Positions 24,925 through 33,686 of a stretch of DNA of 64,000 bases are shown here, piece after piece. The stretch comes from Leptospira jelokensis (GTDB lineage: Bacteria > Spirochaetota > Leptospiria > Leptospirales > Leptospiraceae). Each line of letters starts with the position of its first letter. The stretch's first letter is position 1. The translations under genes were made by a program, and so were the position numbers. Location: the NCBI RefSeq assembly GCF_004769635.1, contig NZ_RQGH01000026.1, positions 744,001-808,000 of the forward strand, written 5' to 3'. The notes beneath the pieces were generated by a model. The model searched no databases. It saw only the letters and a program-made list of their open reading frames with translations, and had not been told where the DNA came from.

Positions 24925-26943
24925 ATGTATGTTAAGAAACTTTTGTCTCTCTTTCTCATTTTTGGTGTAGGGACATCTATTTTCCCCGAAACTCCTACTG
25001 TAAACCTTTCTAACTTGGGAGAAACACCGATATTCTTAGCAAAATCAATGTTAGTGTTTGAAGACCAAACTCTAAATCTAGATTGGGATAAAATCCAATC
25101 GGAAACATATAAAAACAAATTCCAAACATTTCCTTCTTCGGAGGAAGCATTTAATTTTTCTTATTCCAAATCTACATTTTGGCTAAAAGTCCATATCAGT
25201 AATCCAACAGAAGAGGAAATTCATTCCAATTTGGTGATTGCCTACCCTCGCATCAAAACCTTAGATTTATATGTGAAAGAAAAACTTGGGATAAAAAGAA
25301 TCCCTTCTGGTTATTCGGTGCCAGTCGAAAAAAGGCCTTACCAATCTCGTTTTTTTGTGTTTCCTTTACGTTTTGCCAAACATTCGGAAACAGAACTATT
25401 CTTAAAAGTAAACTCACCAAATGCAATCAACCTTCCCATTCAAATTTGGCGCCAAAAATTTTATGACCGACATGAAATCGATGATCATGTAATGCAGGCA
25501 CTCTACTTTGGCATAACGATTGCGATGATCATTTTTAATTTGTTTTTATTTTTTATCTTAAGGGACGAAAGTTATCTTTTGTATGTCCTTGTAGTCTTCA
25601 GTATTGCCATCACGATTGCTGCTTATAATGGCATTGCCTCTGAATACATTTGGAAAAATTCTCCATGGTTAGACCAATATGCGATCAACCTATTTATCTC
25701 ACTTGTCCTCATCCTTTTCCTTCTTTTCATGCGTAACCTTTTGCAAACCAAAAAAATTCTTCCAAAATTGGATCCAATCAATCTCGTTTTGATCGCATTA
25801 CAAATCATATTGTCGATTGCTTATATCCTTTCCTTTGATACTTTTATTCGTTGGTTGGTAATCAGTCATTCGATCACATCCCTTTGGATTTTAATCATTG
25901 GGGTAATGTGTTCTCTTAAAAAACAAAGAATCGCATATTTTTTTCTATTAGCATTTGCATTTTTATTTTTGGCACTTATCGTCTCGACTTTGAGGGCTCT
26001 TGGTTATATTCCAACAAATGTTTTTACCATTGAGGGGCCACAATATGGTTCTGCCGCCGAGATGATGTTACTTGCTTTTGCATTAGCAGATCGATACAAT
26101 ACAATCATCCGAGAAAAGGAAATTGCTGAATCCAAAGTAAAACATAATTTAGAAAGATCAAATTTAGATTTAGAAGAAAAAGTAAAAGAAAGAACGTTCA
26201 AATTAAATCAAACTCTCAGTGCGATGCGAAGAGATCTTTTTGTTGCAAAAAATATCCAAGAAAATTCGATCCAAGTAGACCCCAAGTTACTCAAAGAACT
26301 GAAATTAGTGTATCGTTACCTCCCTGTTTCCGAAGTGGGAGGTGATTTTTTTGATATCATCCGATTACAAAATGCAAATTACCGAATCTTAATAGCAGAT
26401 GCAACAGGACACGGAGTACATGCTGCCATGATTACAATGGCAATCAAAGGACTATACGATCCTATCAAAGAATTTGAACTAAAACCTAATCAAATACTAG
26501 AAATCTTTAATGATGAATTTATGGATAATTTTGTTTCATTAAATAGTTTGTTAACAGCAATGATTTTAGATATAAACTTTAATGAAAAAACAATCCAATT
26601 TGCATCCGCTGGTCATCCCGCAGCGGTTCTATTACATGACGGCCAAAAAGAATTACTCACAAAAACTGGAAGGATGATAGGATTAAAAAAACAAACTCAT
26701 TATGATCTAAGTTTCGCAAAGTTTCATGAAGGTGATCGTTTGTTTGTTTTTACCGATGGTGTATACGAAGCCTTCAATAGTAAAAATGAAGAATTTGGAG
26801 AAGAAAATTTACACAAATTTTTAATGGCAACGAAGGATTTGCCACTAGGTCAGGTAGAGGAGAACCTACTCCAAACCTTGGAACATTTCCAAAATGGGCC
26901 AGACCGGCAAGACGACTTGACCATCCTTGGTTTCGATTTGTAA
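24925..26943 (+). CDS. 7TMR-DISM receptor with SpoIIE/PP2C phosphatase output
   Basis: 672 aa. Signal peptide (about 1-22), a periplasmic 7TMR-DISMED2-type sensing domain (about 40-175), seven membrane helices (about 185-395) and a coiled coil (about 400-440, containing LEEKVKERTFKLNQ). A SpoIIE/RsbU-like PP2C phosphatase domain (about 445-672) has metal-site motifs EVGGDFFDI, ADATGHG and FTDGVYEA and a final DDLTIL. Such proteins dephosphorylate anti-sigma-factor antagonists. GGAGGG lies 9 bp before the ATG, and the gene is coupled to the zinc-ribbon propeller gene. Confidence 0.92.
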   Translation: MYVKKLLSLFLIFGVGTSIFPETPTVNLSNLGETPIFLAKSMLVFEDQTLNLDWDKIQSETYKNKFQTFPSSEEAFNFSYSKSTFWLKVHISNPTEEEIHSNLVIAYPRIKTLDLYVKEKLGIKRIPSGYSVPVEKRPYQSRFFVFPLRFAKHSETELFLKVNSPNAINLPIQIWRQKFYDRHEIDDHVMQALYFGITIAMIIFNLFLFFILRDESYLLYVLVVFSIAITIAAYNGIASEYIWKNSPWLDQYAINLFISLVLILFLLFMRNLLQTKKILPKLDPINLVLIALQIILSIAYILSFDTFIRWLVISHSITSLWILIIGVMCSLKKQRIAYFFLLAFAFLFLALIVSTLRALGYIPTNVFTIEGPQYGSAAEMMLLAFALADRYNTIIREKEIAESKVKHNLERSNLDLEEKVKERTFKLNQTLSAMRRDLFVAKNIQENSIQVDPKLLKELKLVYRYLPVSEVGGDFFDIIRLQNANYRILIADATGHGVHAAMITMAIKGLYDPIKEFELKPNQILEIFNDEFMDNFVSLNSLLTAMILDINFNEKTIQFASAGHPAAVLLHDGQKELLTKTGRMIGLKKQTHYDLSFAKFHEGDRLFVFTDGVYEAFNSKNEEFGEENLHKFLMATKDLPLGQVEENLLQTLEHFQNGPDRQDDLTILGFDL

Positions 26944-27048
26944 GAGAAGTTGTATTTTTTCCCCGGTAATGGTTTAATATTGAATTATTTTACATCAAAT
27001 GGATGGCCGGGTAAGTCTATTCCTTAAAGAGGCTCACTAGGATTTTAT

Positions 27049-28122
27049 ATGAATCGATTGTACGAAAAAACAAAATTAGGCAACTTAGAATTAAAAAACC
27101 ATGTCGTTATGGCACCCATGACTCGTTCTAGGTCCATTGGCAATGTACCTGGCGATATTGTTGCCAAATACTATGAACAAAGATCGGAAGCCGGGTTAAT
27201 CATTACAGAAGGAACTTCTCCTTCTCCGAATGGTCTCGGTTATGCGAGGATACCAGGAATTTTTTCCAAAGAACAAACCTCTGCCTGGAAACAGGTCACC
27301 GAAAAAGTCCACAACAAAGGCAGTAAAATTTTTGTCCAACTAATGCATACGGGTCGCATAGGCCATGAGTTGAATTTACCCAAAACAGCGAAAGTGATTG
27401 GTCCATCAGCCATTCTTGCAAAAGGAAAAATGTGGACCGATGAACAAGGTATGTTGGACCATCCAGTTCCCAAAGAAATGTCAAAAGAAGAAATCCATTC
27501 TACAATCCAAGAATTTGTTATGGCATCTAAAAACGCAATTGAAGCTGGATTTGATGGTGTCGAACTTCATGCAGCGAACGGGTACTTGCTTGAGCAGTTT
27601 TTACATCCTTCTTCCAACCAAAGGACAGATGAATACGGCGCATCCAATGAAAATCGAATTCGTTTTGTATTAGAAGTAACCAAGGCTGTTAGTGATGCGA
27701 TTGGCAAAGAAAAAACTGGAATTCGATTGTCTCCCTACGGAGCATTTAATGACCTTTTTCCTTTTGCAGAGACACATGACGAATATTCACTTCTTGCAGA
27801 AAAATTAAATGAAATCGGAATCGTATACATTCATTTGGTAGACCATTCATCTATGGGAGCACCAGTAGTAGAACCTAAAACAGTATCAGCCATTCGAAAG
27901 CATTTTAAGGGTACATTAATCTTAAGTGGTGGCTACGATGCAACAAGAGCAAATAAAGACATTGAGTCAGGTAACGCTGATTTGGTGGCTTTTGGTAAAC
28001 CATTTTTAGGAAATCCCGATTTGGTCACACGATTCCAAAAGAATTTACCTCTTGCCAATTTTGATGAGGCAACCCTGTATACTCCTGGGGAAAAAGGTTA
28101 TACCGATTATCCATTAGCTTGA
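27049..28122 (+). CDS. Old Yellow Enzyme family ene-reductase (NemA-like)
   Basis: 357 aa, full-length TIM barrel with FMN. Marks: NHVVMAPMTRSRS near the N-terminus, the His-x-x-Asn substrate pair and following Tyr in ELHAANGYLLEQFLHPSSNQR, and SGGYD plus GKPFLGNPDL for phosphate binding at the C-terminus. It reduces activated alkenes, nitro esters and other electrophiles with NAD(P)H. It is monocistronic by spacing. A second electrophile reductase occurs at 12939, but no TetR operator like 13651 is seen upstream of this one. Confidence 0.92.
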   Translation: MNRLYEKTKLGNLELKNHVVMAPMTRSRSIGNVPGDIVAKYYEQRSEAGLIITEGTSPSPNGLGYARIPGIFSKEQTSAWKQVTEKVHNKGSKIFVQLMHTGRIGHELNLPKTAKVIGPSAILAKGKMWTDEQGMLDHPVPKEMSKEEIHSTIQEFVMASKNAIEAGFDGVELHAANGYLLEQFLHPSSNQRTDEYGASNENRIRFVLEVTKAVSDAIGKEKTGIRLSPYGAFNDLFPFAETHDEYSLLAEKLNEIGIVYIHLVDHSSMGAPVVEPKTVSAIRKHFKGTLILSGGYDATRANKDIESGNADLVAFGKPFLGNPDLVTRFQKNLPLANFDEATLYTPGEKGYTDYPLA

Positions 28123-28386
28123 TTTGTTGGGGCGCCTCAAATGTTCCGAAAATCAAACTGGAAAGTTAAAAACTGACCGGGCTCTTCCGGGGTTCGCTCA
28201 CGCTCCCGTCACCTACCATTTAACAATGGCAGGTGACCAAGCCCTCCAGATCCCTGGCGCAAAAGCACTCTTTTCATCCTCTCCTAATTCAGAATCCGAT
28301 AAAGAAATTCCATTCGCTTCCCTTGGTGCGAAAAGGTGAACCAATCGGAAAGAAAAGTTGAGAATTTAGGAATCTGCTTCTTTTTA
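28123..28386. other. Non-coding stretch with GC-rich inverted repeat
   Basis: This stretch is more GC-rich than its neighbours at about 28177-28262. GTCACCTACCATT (28208-28220) and AATGGCAGGTGAC (28225-28237) form a 13-bp stem with one mismatch and a 4-base loop. A 71-codon plus-strand ORF runs through it without a ribosome binding site and does not look like protein. It directly precedes the dispersed repeat at 28387, so it may be part of a composite non-coding element. Confidence 0.45.
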
Positions 28387-28476
28387 GAAGTGGATTGTGA
28401 TAGAGAGGACGTATTGGGTGGCGGGTGGAAAACCCCTCCCACAATCGGGTGGGGATACAAATATCCATTGTGTACC
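28387..28476 (+). repeat. Dispersed GGGTGGGG-hairpin repeat, copy 2
   Basis: It matches copy 1 at 1375-1464 over about 90 bp and in the same orientation. The shared blocks are TTGTGATA, GTATTGGGTGGCGGGT, CAATCGGGTGGGGATACAAATA and GTGTACC. The C-rich arm here is CCCCTCCC, so the stem against GGGTGGGG has one T-T mismatch. It lies between the Old Yellow Enzyme gene and the arsR promoter. Confidence 0.75.
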
Positions 28477-28518
28477 ACGCTCCTTCCCGTAAAAATCCCC
28501 CATCCCCAGTTATTTCCC

Positions 28519-28561
28519 TTGACCTTTTTTGTTTTGATTTTTTATTTAACCAAAAGGTTAA
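28519..28561 (+). promoter_or_regulatory. Promoter and ArsR-type operator of the arsR operon
   Basis: TTGACC (28519-28524) is a good -35. Seventeen bases later lies TTATTT as a weak -10, overlapped by the palindrome TTAACC-AAAA-GGTTAA (28546-28561). A further GGTTAA follows just inside the coding region at 28572. Binding here by the ArsR protein would block the promoter, as is usual for this family. Confidence 0.55.
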
Positions 28562-28569
28562 TTAGCTGA

Positions 28570-28938
28570 ATGGTTAAATTAGATGAAAAGGAAGAACACC
28601 TGAATTTCACATTTCAGGCACTCGCTGATCCCACCCGTCGGAAGATCCTCATGCAATTGGTTTCTGGGGAAGCAACTGTCTTGGAACTAGCAGAACCTTT
28701 CCAGATGAGTTTACCTGGTATTTCTAAACACATAAAAGTATTGGAAAAGGCGGGGTTAATCGAAAGAGGTAAGTCTGCACAATACAGGCCTTGCCGGATC
28801 AAAGTAGAAGCTTTAGAAGAAGCTAGCTCATGGTTAGATCAATATCGAAAACTATGGGAAGAGCGACTTGATCGTCTGGATGAATACTTAATGGAACTTC
28901 AAAAATCAAAAAGGAAATTTAAAAAGAATGAATCATGA
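28570..28938 (+). CDS. ArsR family winged-helix repressor
   Basis: 122 aa. FQALADPTRRKILMQLVSGEATVLELAEPF and SLPGISKHIKVLEKAGLIERGK form the winged helix. It belongs to the subgroup that is encoded with AHSA1/SRPBCC proteins and lacks the metal-binding CxC, so metal sensing is unlikely. It overlaps the next gene by 11 bp. The palindrome just upstream suggests autoregulation. Confidence 0.92.
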   Translation: MVKLDEKEEHLNFTFQALADPTRRKILMQLVSGEATVLELAEPFQMSLPGISKHIKVLEKAGLIERGKSAQYRPCRIKVEALEEASSWLDQYRKLWEERLDRLDEYLMELQKSKRKFKKNES

Positions 28939-29887
28939 TGCCAACATTACGTTAGAGGAAAAAATCGTACGAATTGAACGTAAATTTAATGCCCCATTAA
29001 AACTTGTTTGGGAAGTTTGGACAAATCCACTCCATCTTGAAAAATGGTGGGGACCAAAAGGGTTTACTAACCCCACGGTTGAGTTTGATTTTAAAGTAGG
29101 TGGTTCCTATCGAATCGTTATGCGTTCTCCAGAAGGTATCGATTATCCAGTAATCGGAAAATTTTTAGAAATCACACCTTATGAAAGTTTTGTGATGAGT
29201 GATTTGGTTGAGGAACACCCTGAAGAGTGGGTGAAAGAAGTACAAAAAATGGCTGGTGTTACCGGGGATCGATCCATTCTCAATTCGAAACTCAGAGTAT
29301 TATTCGTTGAAGAAAAGGAAATTACCCAAGTGATCCTCATCACTGAATTTATGAACAATCAAATTCGTGATGGCTTCGCAAAATCAGGTATGAAGGAAGG
29401 TTGGTCACAAAGTTTTGAAAAACTAGAATCTGAAGCATTGCCGTCTCCTAATGAATTGATCATCGAAAAACGATTCGCTCATCCAATTGATTTAGTGTAC
29501 CATGCATTTACAGATTCTATAAACATTCAATCTTGGTGGGGCCCAAAGGGTTTCACTACCACAACAGAGTCAAGGGATTTTAAGGTAGGAGGAGAATGGA
29601 TCTTCAAAATGGTTAGCGAAGATGGAAAGGTGTATCCAAATGTAATCAAATACAAGGCCATCAAAGAAAATGAATATTTAGAATACCTTCACGGATCAGG
29701 AAATGATTCACCAAACGACGATTTTTTAGTAAAGATTTGGTTTACTCCCAAAGAAAACAACCAAACCATCATTAAAATGAAAATGATTTTTTCAAGTGCA
29801 GAAAAACGTAATGTAGTCGTTAATTTTGGAGCAATTGAAGGTGCACACCAAACTTTGAGTAAACTAAATTTTTACTTAACAAAATGA
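28928..29887 (+). CDS. Tandem AHSA1/SRPBCC-domain protein
   Basis: 319 aa made of two consecutive AHSA1 domains (about 5-160 and 175-318). Each opens with an IERKFNAPLKLVWEVWTNP- or IEKRFAHPIDLVYHAFTD-type strand, then a WWGPKGFT motif and a DFKVGG strand, so the gene arose by internal duplication. The START-like fold binds hydrophobic ligands. Adjacency to a metal-site-free ArsR is a very common pairing in bacteria, with the SRPBCC protein possibly a ligand binder or detoxifier. Confidence 0.9.
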   Translation: MNHDANITLEEKIVRIERKFNAPLKLVWEVWTNPLHLEKWWGPKGFTNPTVEFDFKVGGSYRIVMRSPEGIDYPVIGKFLEITPYESFVMSDLVEEHPEEWVKEVQKMAGVTGDRSILNSKLRVLFVEEKEITQVILITEFMNNQIRDGFAKSGMKEGWSQSFEKLESEALPSPNELIIEKRFAHPIDLVYHAFTDSINIQSWWGPKGFTTTTESRDFKVGGEWIFKMVSEDGKVYPNVIKYKAIKENEYLEYLHGSGNDSPNDDFLVKIWFTPKENNQTIIKMKMIFSSAEKRNVVVNFGAIEGAHQTLSKLNFYLTK

Positions 29888-29911
29888 TATTTTAATTATA
29901 GGATTAAATCA

Positions 29912-31303
29912 ATGACAAGTGCAAGTTTATGGAATGATTTAAAGAAGGCATTATCGGGCTCTGAAGAAGACTATACAGAAGTCAATTTAAGAAGAGCGAT
30001 TTTTTTATTATCTGTACCAATGATTCTAGAACTTGTTTTAGAATCTGTTTTCGCAGTAGTTGACATCTATTTTGTTGGTACCTTGGGCGCATCTGCTGTT
30101 GCGACCGTTGGATTAACCGAAACGTATCTGTTTCTGTTGTATTCTGTGGCGATGGGATTGTCATTTTCAGTGACCGCAATCGTTGCAAGAAGGATCGGTG
30201 AAAAAGAAAAAGATAAAGCAGGAATCGCAGCAATGCAATCCGTTTGGATTGCTATTTTAGCATCCCTACCATTTACAATAGCAGGTATTTTTTATTCTAG
30301 GGAACTATTGGCACTTATGGGAGCCGATGACTGGGTTCTAAACGAAGGTTACCACTATATGCAATGGATGTTAGGTGGAAATATCGTTATCATACTACTT
30401 TTTTTGATTAATGCAGTATTTCGCGGAGCTGGTGATGCCGCAATTTCAATGAAAGTTTTATGGATTTCTAACGGTTTAAACATAATCTTAGATCCAATTT
30501 TTATTTTTGGATGGGGACCAATCCCTGCGTATGGAATTACAGGTGCTGCCATTGCCACAACCTTAGGCCGAGGTATCGGTGTCTTGTTTCAGTTCTGGTT
30601 ATTATTCCAAGGTGGCAAACACATAAAGATTCTCTTTCGGCACTTACAAATTGATTGGGAAACCATTTTCGGCATTCTAAAAACTTCACTTGGTGGAATT
30701 GGCCAAATGATTGTGGGAATGACATCTTGGATCTTTATCATGAGAATTTTATCTGAATTTGGAAGCCAAACTGTAGCCGGTGCAACAATTGCACTTCGAA
30801 CCATGATGTTTACAATGATGCCATCTTGGGGCATGTCAAATGCTGTTGCTACTTTGGTAGGTCAAAATCTTGGAGCAGGTAAACCTGATCGTGCGGAACA
30901 ATCTGTTTGGTTTACCGGTTATTGTAATATGGGTTATCTCATCCTTGTTTCGATCATTTATTATTTTTGCAGTGAAAGTATCATCGGGATTTTCACAGAG
31001 GATCAAACTGTCATAATGATTGGATCTGAGTGGTTACGAATTGTGTCCTATTCCTATTTTGTTTATGCTTGGTGGATGGCTGCAAGCCAAGCGTTTAATG
31101 GTGCAGGTGATACAATGACACCTACCAAAATCAATATCATTTTCTTTTGGATCATACAAATCCCATTGGCATACACTTTAGGTAAGTACTTTGATTTTGG
31201 CTACCAAGGTGTATTTTGGGCGATGATGGTATCTGAAACATCAGTGGGAATTTATACACTCTGGTTATTTACGAAAGGGAAATGGAAAGAAACAAAGGTG
31301 TGA
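29912..31303 (+). CDS. MATE family multidrug efflux transporter
   Basis: 463 aa with twelve predicted membrane helices. MATE hallmarks are IFLLSVPMILELVLESVF at the start, PTKIN near the C-terminal half and QAFNGAGDTMTP, plus VFRGAGDA in the N half. It exports cationic or hydrophobic drugs in exchange for Na+ or H+. It sits 24 bp after the AHSA1 gene inside the arsR operon, suggesting inducible toxin export. Confidence 0.9.
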   Translation: MTSASLWNDLKKALSGSEEDYTEVNLRRAIFLLSVPMILELVLESVFAVVDIYFVGTLGASAVATVGLTETYLFLLYSVAMGLSFSVTAIVARRIGEKEKDKAGIAAMQSVWIAILASLPFTIAGIFYSRELLALMGADDWVLNEGYHYMQWMLGGNIVIILLFLINAVFRGAGDAAISMKVLWISNGLNIILDPIFIFGWGPIPAYGITGAAIATTLGRGIGVLFQFWLLFQGGKHIKILFRHLQIDWETIFGILKTSLGGIGQMIVGMTSWIFIMRILSEFGSQTVAGATIALRTMMFTMMPSWGMSNAVATLVGQNLGAGKPDRAEQSVWFTGYCNMGYLILVSIIYYFCSESIIGIFTEDQTVIMIGSEWLRIVSYSYFVYAWWMAASQAFNGAGDTMTPTKINIIFFWIIQIPLAYTLGKYFDFGYQGVFWAMMVSETSVGIYTLWLFTKGKWKETKV

Positions 31304-31306
31304 TCA

Positions 31307-31717
31307 TTGCCGGCTAAGGAAAAAAAATCACCCAAAACGATAGATGAATATATCCAAACCTTTCCCTTGGAAGTTCAGTCGGTATTGCAGGAAGTGAGAA
31401 AATCCATTCGAGAAGTTGCACCAAATGCAAGTGAGGCGATCCGGTATGCAATCCCAACCTTCATCCAAAATGGAAATTTAGTTCATTTTGCGGCTTTTCG
31501 AAATCATATTGGATTCTATGCGCTACCATCTGGGAATGCAAAATTTCAAAAAGAATTGGCAAACTACAAAATGGGGAAAGGTTCCATTCAATTTCCGTTC
31601 GACGAACCGATCCCCTTTGCTTTGATCCAAAAGATTGTAAAATTTAGAATCAAAGAAACCTCATTGAAAGAAAAAAAAAAGGGAACGAAAAAAGTAAAAC
31701 GCCGAAACAATCGATAA
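31307..31717 (+). CDS. DUF1801 (YdhG-like) protein
   Basis: 136 aa from a TTG start, with AAAGGTG upstream and 3 bp after the MATE stop. The motif AIRYAIPTFIQNGNLVHFAAFRNHIGFY is typical of the DUF1801/YdhG fold, small cytoplasmic proteins including a putative iron chaperone in Bacillus. The very basic C-terminal tail (KEKKKGTKKVKRRNNR) is unusual and might bind nucleic acid. Last gene of the arsR operon. Confidence 0.85.
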   Translation: MPAKEKKSPKTIDEYIQTFPLEVQSVLQEVRKSIREVAPNASEAIRYAIPTFIQNGNLVHFAAFRNHIGFYALPSGNAKFQKELANYKMGKGSIQFPFDEPIPFALIQKIVKFRIKETSLKEKKKGTKKVKRRNNR

Positions 31718-31781
31718 AAGATACGATCGGGAAAGAAACACTGGTCTTTCGCCTTATTTACTTTTGGTTTTGAATGATAGA

Positions 31782-31814
31782 ATTTTGAAAAGATTGTCAT
31801 GCGGGCGAAGGGAC
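31782..31814. repeat. Direct repeat left copy, carrying a truncated tRNA-Gly 3' end
   Basis: A 33-bp exact copy of 31982-32014, exactly 200 bp apart. The copy includes the last 15 bases of the tRNA-Gly gene (31800-31814, minus strand) plus 18 bp beyond its 3' end. Similarity seems to go on weakly to about 31822 (a degenerate T-arm), after which the sequences differ. Confidence 0.85.
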
Positions 31815-31981
31815 AAAGCCCTCTCCGCTGTTCGGACATCCTGTCCTCACTGCGCTCCGAGGCACGTCGTCGCTCAGGCGAGCCATCCAGGCTTTCTTAC
31901 TGTAACATTCGTTCCCTATGGGTCACTCATGTTCCAGCTCGCGCCACTGTTCGAGTCAATCGATTTGAATCGTATGTTTGG
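31815..31981. other. GC-rich segment enclosed by tRNA-derived direct repeats
   Basis: A 167-bp segment, clearly richer in G+C than the flanks in its first 80 bases, with several short inverted motifs (GGACATCCTGTCC and GGCGAGCC among them). No credible ORF. Together with the flanking 33-bp repeats it looks like a small inserted or expanded element at the tRNA-Gly 3' end. The sequence before it, 31718-31781, holds nothing recognisable. Confidence 0.5.
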
Positions 31982-31999
31982 ATTTTGAAAAGATTGTCA

Positions 32000-32070
32000 T
32001 GCGGGCGAAGGGACTCGAACCCTCGCCAGAAGCTTGGAAGGCTGCTGTGCTACCGTTACACCACACCCGC
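32000..32070 (-). tRNA. tRNA-Gly (anticodon UCC)
   Basis: 71 nt on the minus strand. Acceptor GCGGGTG pairs with CGCCCGC, discriminator A, D-arm GTGT/GCAC, anticodon loop CTTCCAA giving anticodon UCC, and T-arm GAGGG-TTCGAGT-CCCTT. The CCA end is not encoded. One mismatch (28-42) is seen in the anticodon stem. Its 3' end is duplicated 200 bp away. Confidence 0.93.
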
Positions 32071-32078
32071 GACGTATA

Positions 32079-32109
32079 TACATAGTTTTGGCTGAGGGTT
32101 AAGGGTCAA
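32079..32109 (-). promoter_or_regulatory. Probable promoter of tRNA-Gly
   Basis: On the minus strand TTGACC (32109-32104) and TATGTA (32084-32079) are separated by 19 bp. The -10 ends 8 bp before the tRNA, consistent with a start very near the mature 5' end. Confidence 0.4.
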
Positions 32110-32152
32110 TGATTTTTGGTTCCAGAATGTGAGGCAGGGAGAAAATGAGTCT

Positions 32153-33664
32153 ATGGCCCTCCCGCAAGCGCTCGAAAATTACCGAAAACAGTATCGAAAA
32201 ATCAAACTTTTCCAAGACATTTCCTCAGTCCTCCATTGGGACTCGGAAGTGATGATGCCTGAAGAGGGACGTGAATACAGATCTAGCCAAATTGCGGCTG
32301 TTGCAGAACTCACACATGAATGGATGACGGACAAATCATTTTTGGAACAAATCCAAAGCGCAAAACAAGCCGTGAATGACCTTCCTGAATCAGAAAGGAA
32401 AGTTTGGAATCGTGAGTTGGAAATCCTTATGGAGGAAAAGGAAAAAGCAGATAAATTACCTTCTGAATTTGTTTCGGAATTTGCAAAACTCACAAACCTA
32501 GCACACGCAGAATGGGCAGAAGCGAAAAAGGAAAAAAACTTTAAACTCTTTTCGAAACGATTGGAAGAACTTGTTCAATTATCGAAAAAACAAGCAGATT
32601 ACCTTGGTTATACGACAGAACCTTACGATGCACTTTTAGATTCGTATGAAAAAGGTGCTAAGGCAAATCAAATTCAATCTTTATTTTTGGATCTAAAAAA
32701 TTCACTAATTCCCATAGTTGCAAAAGCCCCTCGTTTTGAGAGTCCTTTCCAAAAACCAATTTCCGTTGCGAAACAAACCAAATTTTGTAATCGACTCCCT
32801 GCTATTTTGGGACTCACAACAAAAGAATCAAGATTAGATATAAGCAACCATCCATTTTCTACCAGTTTAGGAAAAGGTGATAAACGAATTACCACAAGGT
32901 ATTCGGAAACAGATCCACTTTCTTCCATCTTCGGTGTGTTACATGAAACCGGTCATTCATTGTATGAATCTGGTTTGTCAAAAATGCCAAATTGGCCAAC
33001 ACCATTAACAGAATATTTAAGTTTAGGCATTCACGAATCACAAAGTCGTCTTTGGGAAAACCAAGTGGGTAGATCCTTACCTTTTTGGGAATTTATGTAT
33101 CCCATACTATTGAAAGATTTTGAGCTGACTGAAGTGGAACTTCCATTTCAAAAATTGTTCAACTATATCAATAGCACTGAAAAATCAAAAATTCGAGTTG
33201 AGGCAGACCAAGTCACTTACAACCTCCATATCATATTACGATTTGAAATCGAAAGGGATTTGATCAACGGAAAGATCAAAGTAAACGATTTACCTGAGAT
33301 TTGGAATCACAAAATGAAAGAAAGTTTTGGTTTGACCGTTGAAAACGATGCGGAAGGTGTTTTACAAGACATCCATTGGTCAATGGGAGCCTTCGGTTAT
33401 TTTCCTACCTATACATTGGGAAATATTTTTAGTGCTCAATTTTTTAAAAAGTTTACAGAAGAATTTCCTGATTCGCATAACAAGTTTTCTGCGAATGGAG
33501 ATTTTTCAGATTTATTAAATTGGTTACGAAAACACATCCATTCAAAAGGTAAAATGGTCACTATCGAAAATTTGATTCAAGAAGCAACTGGGGAGCCAGC
33601 AAACGCAAAATATCTCATTTCATATTTAGAAGATAAAGTAAAAGAAGTTTCAGTTACCAATTGA
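32153..33664 (+). CDS. M32 family metallocarboxypeptidase
   Basis: 503 aa from the ATG at 32153; a GTG at 32129 would add 8 residues, and GGGAG lies between the two starts. It is a soluble thermostable carboxypeptidase Taq type enzyme. The N-terminus has SSVLHWDSEVMMPEEGREYRS, the zinc motif HExxH is in GVLHETGHSLYE, and later ESQSRLWENQVGRS and RVEADQVTYNLHIILRFEIE are conserved in M32. Length equals the family norm. It removes C-terminal residues from peptides in the cytoplasm. Confidence 0.94.
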   Translation: MALPQALENYRKQYRKIKLFQDISSVLHWDSEVMMPEEGREYRSSQIAAVAELTHEWMTDKSFLEQIQSAKQAVNDLPESERKVWNRELEILMEEKEKADKLPSEFVSEFAKLTNLAHAEWAEAKKEKNFKLFSKRLEELVQLSKKQADYLGYTTEPYDALLDSYEKGAKANQIQSLFLDLKNSLIPIVAKAPRFESPFQKPISVAKQTKFCNRLPAILGLTTKESRLDISNHPFSTSLGKGDKRITTRYSETDPLSSIFGVLHETGHSLYESGLSKMPNWPTPLTEYLSLGIHESQSRLWENQVGRSLPFWEFMYPILLKDFELTEVELPFQKLFNYINSTEKSKIRVEADQVTYNLHIILRFEIERDLINGKIKVNDLPEIWNHKMKESFGLTVENDAEGVLQDIHWSMGAFGYFPTYTLGNIFSAQFFKKFTEEFPDSHNKFSANGDFSDLLNWLRKHIHSKGKMVTIENLIQEATGEPANAKYLISYLEDKVKEVSVTN

Positions 33665-33686
33665 TTGGAACAAAAAAGGAATCACC

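Noticed and set aside
28124..28339. 71-codon plus-strand ORF after the Old Yellow Enzyme gene.
   Set aside because: Runs through a GC-rich inverted repeat, no ribosome site, start abuts the stop of the previous gene by chance, no protein-like pattern.
30355..30834. Several minus-strand ORFs inside the MATE gene.
   Set aside because: Shadow frames of a hydrophobic membrane protein with no start signals.
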